Assembly (NCBI GenBank): GCA_910588405.1
Contig: CAJUPT010000049.1
Span: forward strand, 1 to 28,255
Reading direction: 5' to 3'
DNA: 28,255 bases
Source: an uncultured Lachnospiraceae bacterium
Lineage (GTDB): Bacteria > Bacillota > Clostridia > Lachnospirales > Lachnospiraceae
A program made the translations under genes and the position numbers. The notes under the pieces were generated by a model. It was not told the DNA's origin. It ran no database searches and saw only the letters and a program-made list of their open reading frames with translations. This document shows, one piece after another, positions 23,065-28,255 of the stretch (within the stretch, counting starts at the first letter, position 1; each line of letters opens with the position of its first letter).

Positions 23065-26000
23065 GATCAATGCCGTGCGGCTGATCAATGTGAATTATAA
23101 CAACAATGCGATCCGGATCAGCGACGAATGTTTTCATTTTAATGGGGAGAGCACATTGATTTCCCTGCGGAACGGCGGTGGAAAATCTGTCCTCGTGCAG
23201 ATGATCACAGCGCCCTTTGTCCATAAGCGGTACCGGGATGCAAAGGACCGTCCTTTTGAGAGCTACTTTACGACTGCCAAGCCCTCTTTTATTCTGGTGG
23301 AATGGGCGCTGGACCAGGGCGCAGGTTATGTGCTGACCGGGATGATGGTGCGCAGGAGCCAGGAGCCTGACAGCGAGGAAGCACTGGATATGATTAATAT
23401 TGTCAGCGAGTACCGGGAGCCCTGTATTCAGGATATTCATCATCTGCCGGTGGTGGAAAAGGGCGCGAAGGAGATGGTGCTGAAAAATTTTACGTCCTGC
23501 AGGCAGCTCTTTGAATCCTACAAAAAGGACAGCTCCATGAGGTTCTTCTATTATGATATGGCAAATCCTGCCCAGACGCGCCAGTATTTTGACAAGATGG
23601 CGGAATATCAGATTAATTATAAGGAATGGGAGTCCATTATCAAAAAAGTGAACCTGAAGGAATCCGGTCTGTCGGAGCTGTTTGCCGACTGCAGGGATGA
23701 AAAGGGGCTGGTGGAGAAGTGGTTTCTGGATGCGGTGGAGAGCAAGCTGAACCGGGAAAAGAGCCGGATGAAGGAATTTCAGAAGCTGCTGGAAAAGTAT
23801 GTGGCTCTTTATCAGAACAATCAGTCTATCATCCGGCGCAGGGATATCATCCGTATGTTCCGGGAGGAAGCGGCCGGAATCGAACAAAAGGGAGAGCGCT
23901 ATTTTCAGGAGGAACAGCGGGAGCAGGAGCAGATGGGCCGGCTGGCCGGGTTTATCCGTGAACTGCACCATTTGCAGGAGACCGCAAAAGGAGAACAGGA
24001 GCAGCTTCAGGCGCAGGTGGAACAGGTTTTGCAGGATATCGCAAGAATTACCTATGAGAAGCTGTCCGCCGAGATTTACCGGCTGGAGGAAGAGCTGTAT
24101 TTTCATGTCAGCAACCGGGATATGATCGGGGCCGAGCAAGAGGATCTGAGCCGTGAGCAGGAGCAGATTGTGAAGCGGCTGCATCTGCTGGCCTGCGCAA
24201 AGCAGCAGGAATTTGTCCGTGAGGCTATGCAGGATTTGGAGACAATCCGCCAGAAAATATCGCTGTCCCATAAAAGGGAAGAGGAATTGAAGCCGGAACG
24301 GGAGCGGCTGGGGAGGCGCCTCTGGGGATATTATCGTCAGAGCTGCAGGGAAAATGGGGAGAACCTGCAAAAGAACGGCGAACAGCGCAGTCAGGTGTCC
24401 GAAGAGATTGAGAAGGAGAAGAAAAAGCTGGAAGAGCTGGAACAGTCTCTCAGGCAGGAGGCGGCAAGACAAGGCGGTCTGGAAAGCCGGGTGGACGTTT
24501 ATTCTACGCAGGAGGAACGGTATAACAGGGAGTACGGCACACAGCTTGCCCGAAACATTCTTGGAGAGTATGAGCCGGGAACACTGGAAATTCTCCAAAA
24601 AGACAGCGAGAAGGAACTGGATGGATGCGCAAGGAGCCGCATGCAGAAGAAAAAGCAGCAGGAACAGGACCAGGAACGGCAGAAAAGCTTAGAGCGTGGA
24701 CTGGAAACGCTGCATGATACCCGGCTTCGGAAGGAGATGGAACAGGAGCAGCAAAGCAAACAGAAAGAGACCTTCGACCGGGAATTGGACGACCGGAAAG
24801 TGGCGCTGCAATATCTGAACCTGGAGGAGACACAGTTATTCCGGACGGAGGAGATTCTGCAGGCTTCCGAGCGGAAGTTAAAGGAACTGGCCGGTATCCG
24901 CAGAAACCTGGAGAAGGAGGAGGATGCCCTGCAAAAGGAGTACCGTCAGCTGACCCAGGGGAAGACCTTGGAGCTGCCGGAGGCTTTGGAAGAGGAGCTG
25001 CGGGGGATGGGCCTGCCTATCGTTTACGGCATGGAGTGGCTTAAGAAAAACGGATTTACGGAAAAACAGAATCGGAAGCTGGTGCACAGCCATCCCTTTC
25101 TTCCCTATGCGCTGATTTTGTCGGAAAAGGAACTGAACCGGCTGGCGGAAAATGCGGGGGAGGTTTATACCTCGTTTCCGATTCCGATTGTGATTCGGGA
25201 ACAGCTAGAGGAAACGTCCGGGAAGGACGAAAAGGGAATTTTAAAGCTGTCGGGGATCAGCTTTTACCTGTTATTTAATGAAAACCTGTTGAATGAGGAA
25301 AAGCTGGGGCTTCTCGTGGATGAAAAAGAGCGGCAGATCAGGAAAAAACAGGAAGCCATCGGCGTGCGGGAGAAGGAATACGAAGAATATTCCCGGCGGC
25401 AGGAGCTGGTGCGGAATCAGTCTGTCAGCCAGGAAAAATATGAGGCGGTGGTTCGAAGCCTGGAAGAGCTGGCCGGGGAGCTGCAGATGCTGGATGGGCA
25501 GATCGGCGCCGGTCAGGAGGAACTGGAACGGCTTAGGCAGGAATTGAAAACGCTGGAACGAGAGCTTACGGAATTGAACCGGGAGCTGGAACGGCTGCAG
25601 AGAAGAAAAAAGGATTTGGAGCAGCTCTGCCGTGATTATGAGCAGTATGAACAGAACAGAGAGGCGCTGGAACGGTGCAGGCGCGCCATCAGGCGTTTGG
25701 AGGAGCAGAAGATATTGGCGCTGGCAAGCCAGGATAAGCTGCAGGAGCAAAAGAAAACGCTGGATATGGAGATGAACCGGCTGGAGCTGGAAGGAGAAAG
25801 GCTGGCACAGAAGCTGCGGGGGTATCAGAAGTACGGGGAGGATCAGGAGCCTGACGCAGGGTCCGCGGAAAGAAAAGCGGAGGTAAAGGAAAAAGCGGCG
25901 GAAAAAGAAACGGCAGCAGAGATACATCTGACTGTAGAAGAACTGAGCAGCCTGGAAGCCCGCTACACGGCGATTACCGGCAGCCTGTCTCTGGAATTGC

Positions 26001-27526
26001 AGGAGCTGGAACGCCAGGAGGCCAGGGAGGCAAAGCGTCATGAGGAGGCAGCCGGAGAGCTGGAGCATCTGCGGGATAAATATGGGTTGAAACCGGATGC
26101 CTGGCAAGGGGTGCACTATGACCGGAAGGAGGAAAGCCATCAGGAGGTTCTTAAGGAGGATGTAGAGCGGAAGCTGGAACGTAAGAGGGGGTTAAAGGAA
26201 GAAGAAAACAAACAGATCGCCGTGCTGGAGGAAAAGAAAAGGATCTGCGGCCAGCGGATGCTGGAGGAATGTGGGACCGAGAAGCCTTTGGAGAAAAGCG
26301 AGATACAGAGCCAGGATTTTGACGCCAGGAAAAGCAGCCTGGAATACCGGAAACGGGAGCTTTTGAACCAGGGAAAGGCGGTGGAAGAACGGCTGCAGGC
26401 TTACGAAGAAAATTTGACGGCTTTAGCCCAGTATGCGGAGTTCCCGGAAGGGGAGCCGATGCAGTGGGAGGAGGATTTTTCCGCGATGGGGCGGAAGGAG
26501 CTGCGCGGCTTTCAGGGGATTTTGCTCCGGGACTACCGGCAGATCATCGAGGAGAAGCAGCGGGCCAGAGAGGGACTGACCCAGGTGTTGAATCAGGTGG
26601 CTCGCATGGAAGCCTTCCAGGATGATTTTTATCGCAAGCCGCTGGAAACCATGCTTCTTTTAACAGACAATGCCGGACAGGTTTTAAGGCAGCTTTCCAC
26701 TACCCTGCAGTCCTTCGACAGCCTGATGGAAAAGCTGGAGGTGGATATTTCTCTGGTGGAAAAGGAGAAGCAGAGGCTGGTGGAGCTTTTGGAGGACTAT
26801 GTGCGGGACGTCCATGAAAATCTCGACCGGATCGACGCAAATTCCACAATTACTATTCGGGAAAAGCCGGTGAAGATGCTGAAAATCCAGCTTCCCCAAT
26901 GGGAGGAAAATGAGAATCTGTACCGGATCAGGCTGCAGGATATGGTGGACGAGGTAACGCAGAAAGGGCTGGCAATCCTTGGGCGGAATGAGAACGTCCA
27001 GGAGTATCTGGGGACGAAAGTTACCACGAAAAATCTGTATGACACGGTAATCGGAATCGGCAATGTGCAGATTCGCCTCTATAAAATCGAGGAACAGCGG
27101 GAATATCCGATCACCTGGGCGGAGGTGGCCAGAAACTCCGGCGGGGAAGGATTTTTGTCTGCCTTTGTGATATTGTCCAGTTTGCTGTATTATATGAGAC
27201 GGGATGAGACGGACCTGTTTGCGGACCGTAACGAGGGAAAGGTGCTGCTGATGGATAACCCCTTTGCCCAGACCAACGCCTCCCATCTGCTGCGGCCGCT
27301 GATGGACGTGGCGAAAAAGGCCAATACACAGCTGATCTGTCTGACCGGTCTTGGGGGAGAGTCGATTTATAACCGGTTTGACAATATTTATGTGCTGAAC
27401 CTGATTGCGGCAAGCCTTAGAAACGGTATGCAGTATCTGAAAGCGGACCATCTGCGGGGAAATGAGCCGGAGACGATGCTGGTGTCACAGATCGAGGTGT
27501 TTGAGCAGCAGGAGCTGATTTTTTAA
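23057..27526 (+). CDS. jetC: Wadjet protein JetC, SMC-like DNA-translocating ATPase
   Basis: At 1489 aa this is the SMC motor of the cassette, which in Wadjet extrudes DNA loops and detects small circular DNA. The N-terminal head has Walker A Leu-Arg-Asn-Gly-Gly-Gly-Lys-Ser (37-44). Long Glu/Gln/Arg/Lys-rich coiled coils (about 250-630 and 755-1270) flank a globular, hinge-like section (about 637-752, containing Leu-Pro-Ile-Val-Tyr-Gly and Pro-Phe-Leu-Pro-Tyr-Ala). The C-terminal head has the ABC signature Asn-Ser-Gly-Gly-Glu-Gly (1360-1365) and Walker B Val-Leu-Leu-Met-Asp-Asn-Pro-Phe (1396-1403), where Asn1401 takes the place usually held by the catalytic Glu. The ATG overlaps jetB's end by 8 nt. 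The stop lies 3 nt from the convergent Uma2 pseudogene. Confidence 0.92.
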   Translation: MSKINAVRLINVNYNNNAIRISDECFHFNGESTLISLRNGGGKSVLVQMITAPFVHKRYRDAKDRPFESYFTTAKPSFILVEWALDQGAGYVLTGMMVRRSQEPDSEEALDMINIVSEYREPCIQDIHHLPVVEKGAKEMVLKNFTSCRQLFESYKKDSSMRFFYYDMANPAQTRQYFDKMAEYQINYKEWESIIKKVNLKESGLSELFADCRDEKGLVEKWFLDAVESKLNREKSRMKEFQKLLEKYVALYQNNQSIIRRRDIIRMFREEAAGIEQKGERYFQEEQREQEQMGRLAGFIRELHHLQETAKGEQEQLQAQVEQVLQDIARITYEKLSAEIYRLEEELYFHVSNRDMIGAEQEDLSREQEQIVKRLHLLACAKQQEFVREAMQDLETIRQKISLSHKREEELKPERERLGRRLWGYYRQSCRENGENLQKNGEQRSQVSEEIEKEKKKLEELEQSLRQEAARQGGLESRVDVYSTQEERYNREYGTQLARNILGEYEPGTLEILQKDSEKELDGCARSRMQKKKQQEQDQERQKSLERGLETLHDTRLRKEMEQEQQSKQKETFDRELDDRKVALQYLNLEETQLFRTEEILQASERKLKELAGIRRNLEKEEDALQKEYRQLTQGKTLELPEALEEELRGMGLPIVYGMEWLKKNGFTEKQNRKLVHSHPFLPYALILSEKELNRLAENAGEVYTSFPIPIVIREQLEETSGKDEKGILKLSGISFYLLFNENLLNEEKLGLLVDEKERQIRKKQEAIGVREKEYEEYSRRQELVRNQSVSQEKYEAVVRSLEELAGELQMLDGQIGAGQEELERLRQELKTLERELTELNRELERLQRRKKDLEQLCRDYEQYEQNREALERCRRAIRRLEEQKILALASQDKLQEQKKTLDMEMNRLELEGERLAQKLRGYQKYGEDQEPDAGSAERKAEVKEKAAEKETAAEIHLTVEELSSLEARYTAITGSLSLELQELERQEAREAKRHEEAAGELEHLRDKYGLKPDAWQGVHYDRKEESHQEVLKEDVERKLERKRGLKEEENKQIAVLEEKKRICGQRMLEECGTEKPLEKSEIQSQDFDARKSSLEYRKRELLNQGKAVEERLQAYEENLTALAQYAEFPEGEPMQWEEDFSAMGRKELRGFQGILLRDYRQIIEEKQRAREGLTQVLNQVARMEAFQDDFYRKPLETMLLLTDNAGQVLRQLSTTLQSFDSLMEKLEVDISLVEKEKQRLVELLEDYVRDVHENLDRIDANSTITIREKPVKMLKIQLPQWEENENLYRIRLQDMVDEVTQKGLAILGRNENVQEYLGTKVTTKNLYDTVIGIGNVQIRLYKIEEQREYPITWAEVARNSGGEGFLSAFVILSSLLYYMRRDETDLFADRNEGKVLLMDNPFAQTNASHLLRPLMDVAKKANTQLICLTGLGGESIYNRFDNIYVLNLIAASLRNGMQYLKADHLRGNEPETMLVSQIEVFEQQELIF

Positions 27527-27529
27527 ATT

Positions 27530-28154
27530 CTATTCAGTTTCATATATAAATTTAATCCGCTCGTGTATTTTCCGGAAATCGATCTGGTATTCGCCATTAT
27601 AAAGAACCATGGGAATCCTACTGTCAAAGTCATAGATGACAGGAGGTTCCTCATGGGCCAGGTCGTATATAAGGCTCTTTTTCCGGTCGGGGTCGATGAG
27701 CCGGTACTCGGATACGCCGGCGTTGGCATATTTTTGCAGCTTTAAATAGGAATCCTTTTTTGCGGGTGGCGGGGGAGAGAACCTCCGCGATCAAGTCCGG
27801 CGCGCCGTAGATGCAGCGGCGGATAATTTTATTCCGGTCACAGACGATCAGCACGTCAGGCTGTAAAATGGTTCGGTCGTCCCGGTCAAGCCGGACATCG
27901 ACAGGGGAAGCGAATGGAAGGCAACCGCCTTTCTTTTCCTCAATATAGTCCCACAGGTCTTTCCATATTAAAGAAATGATCAGCTGATGAATGGTGGTTG
28001 GCGAAGACATTTTATAAAATACGCCGTCGATCAGTTCCACTCTCAGATCGTCAGGCAGGGCGTAATAGTCGTCCGGCGTGTACTCTCCCTGCTGTTTGCT
28101 TCCGTAGGTTCCCGAAGCCTCCCGGACGAGATCCGGCTGTGTATCGGAGTGCAC
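27530..28154 (-). pseudogene. Uma2-family (DUF820) nuclease-like gene, frameshifted and 5'-truncated
   Basis: The first frame (28154 to about 27760) encodes the Uma2 core: Val-Glu-Leu-Ile-Asp-Gly-Val-Phe-Tyr, Ser-Pro-Thr-Thr-Ile-His-Gln, Gln-Pro-Asp-Val-Leu-Ile-Val, and Leu-Ile-Ala-Glu-Val-Leu-Ser-Pro-Ala-Thr-Arg-Lys-Lys. At a run of six A on the coding strand (27761-27756) the frame shifts. With one A fewer it continues for about 70 residues (Asp-Ser-Tyr-Leu-Lys-Leu-Gln-Lys-Tyr...Glu-Tyr-Arg-Leu-Ile-Asp-Pro-Asp) to a TAG at 27532-27530. The 5' end stops exactly at the IS boundary (28154/28155); the apparent GTG start is at the junction, with no ribosome binding site of its own. Uma2 proteins have a PD-(D/E)xK-like fold and unclear function. 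A single-base sequencing error could mimic the shift, but not the IS truncation. Confidence 0.85.
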
Positions 28155-28255
28155 TGGTCAACAAAAATTGGACACTTTAATTGTATTTTTTTACATACAG
28201 TCTGCGATTACTGTCCAGACGCATATGTTTCCCTGTACTGTTTTGGTGTTAAATA
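28155..28255 (-). mobile_element. End of an IS3-family (IS150-like) insertion sequence, cut by the window edge
   Basis: From 28155 the sequence starts with the TG-type terminal TGGTCAACAAAAATTGGACAC (28155-28175), typical of IS3-family right ends. Beyond it lies the 3' end of a transposase gene reading leftward on the - strand. The remaining IS lies outside the window, so the other inverted repeat and the target duplication cannot be checked. Confidence 0.75.
28208..28255 (-). CDS. IS3-family transposase OrfB, C-terminal fragment
   Basis: The last 15 codons of a - strand frame end Leu-Thr-Pro-Lys-Gln-Tyr-Arg-Glu-Thr-Tyr-Ala-Ser-Gly-Gln before TAA (28210-28208). The Leu-Thr-Pro-x-Gln-Tyr-Arg ending is the characteristic C-terminus of IS3-family OrfB transposases, after the DDE integrase domain. 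It lies 33 nt inside the proposed IS end, which is the normal arrangement. Confidence 0.7.
   Translation of the reverse strand, partial: YLTPKQYRETYASGQ

Noticed and set aside
22988..24598. 536-codon open frame on the minus strand opposite jetC
   Set aside because: It is Leu/Gln/Pro/His-rich, mirroring the Glu/Lys/Gln coiled-coil codons of jetC; a shadow of the SMC gene.
25271..26140. 289-codon minus-strand open frame opposite jetC
   Set aside because: Same compositional shadow of the coiled coil (Leu/Phe/Gln-rich), without a start signal.
1..28255. CRISPR arrays, prophage genes or replication origins
   Set aside because: No regularly spaced repeats, phage structural genes or origin features were seen in reading the window.

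Overview
The window looks like chromosomal DNA of a Clostridia member, most likely Lachnospiraceae. The evidence is AGGAG-type ribosome binding sites, a NusG-paralog (LoaP-like) antiterminator in a glycan locus, a clostridial-type Wadjet cassette and a Uma2-family gene. Base composition is uneven. Single 60-base samples run from about 27% G+C in the middle of the glycan locus (8641-8700) to about 55% in the Wadjet SMC gene (25621-25680).

Layout. (1) 1-231: tRNA-Ala(GGC) with its own promoter and a strong intrinsic terminator. (2) 299-4468, + strand: a membrane acyltransferase, a possible 30-codon ORF, a PglF/CapD-type membrane nucleotide-sugar 4,6-dehydratase, and a NusG paralog that appears to carry two KOW domains. 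(3) 4492-6630, - strand: two glycosyltransferases (GT4, GT2) with a good promoter of their own, convergent with the antiterminator. (4) 6631-7144: a divergent control region with two well-formed promoters, a perfect 12-bp direct repeat and a leader of about 325 nt. (5) 7145-14101: an AT-rich, tightly packed + strand run holding a GT-D-like protein, a PglK-type ABC exporter, a Wzy-like polymerase, a GT11 fucosyltransferase, a GT2 enzyme and a second divergent HxRRGD fucosyltransferase-like protein. (6) 14192-19181: a double-headed GT4-GT4 fusion, a GT-C-like membrane protein and a WecG/TagA-family enzyme. (7) 19356-27526: a complete four-gene Wadjet (condensin-like) anti-plasmid system in the order jetD-jetA-jetB-jetC. 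(8) 27530-28255: a frameshifted Uma2 gene whose 5' end is cut off by the end of an IS3-family element.

Regions 2-6 read as one surface-polysaccharide locus. The dehydratase makes a 4-keto-6-deoxy sugar nucleotide. The glycosyltransferases, including two probable fucosyltransferases, build a lipid-linked repeat unit. The ABC exporter would flip it, the Wzy-like protein polymerise it and the acyltransferase decorate it. No Wzx flippase, priming phosphoglycosyltransferase, aminotransferase or GDP-fucose synthesis gene is visible, so these must lie elsewhere if needed. The antiterminator probably sustains transcription of the long operon starting near 6819. Region 7 is an independent defence module next to the variable surface locus.

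I did not find a wholly unknown system. The strongest leads are the tandem-KOW antiterminator with its candidate leader, the divergent promoter/direct-repeat region, and the architectural details of the Wadjet cassette (Asn in the Walker B motif, charged insert in JetB, 197-nt gap inside the operon).
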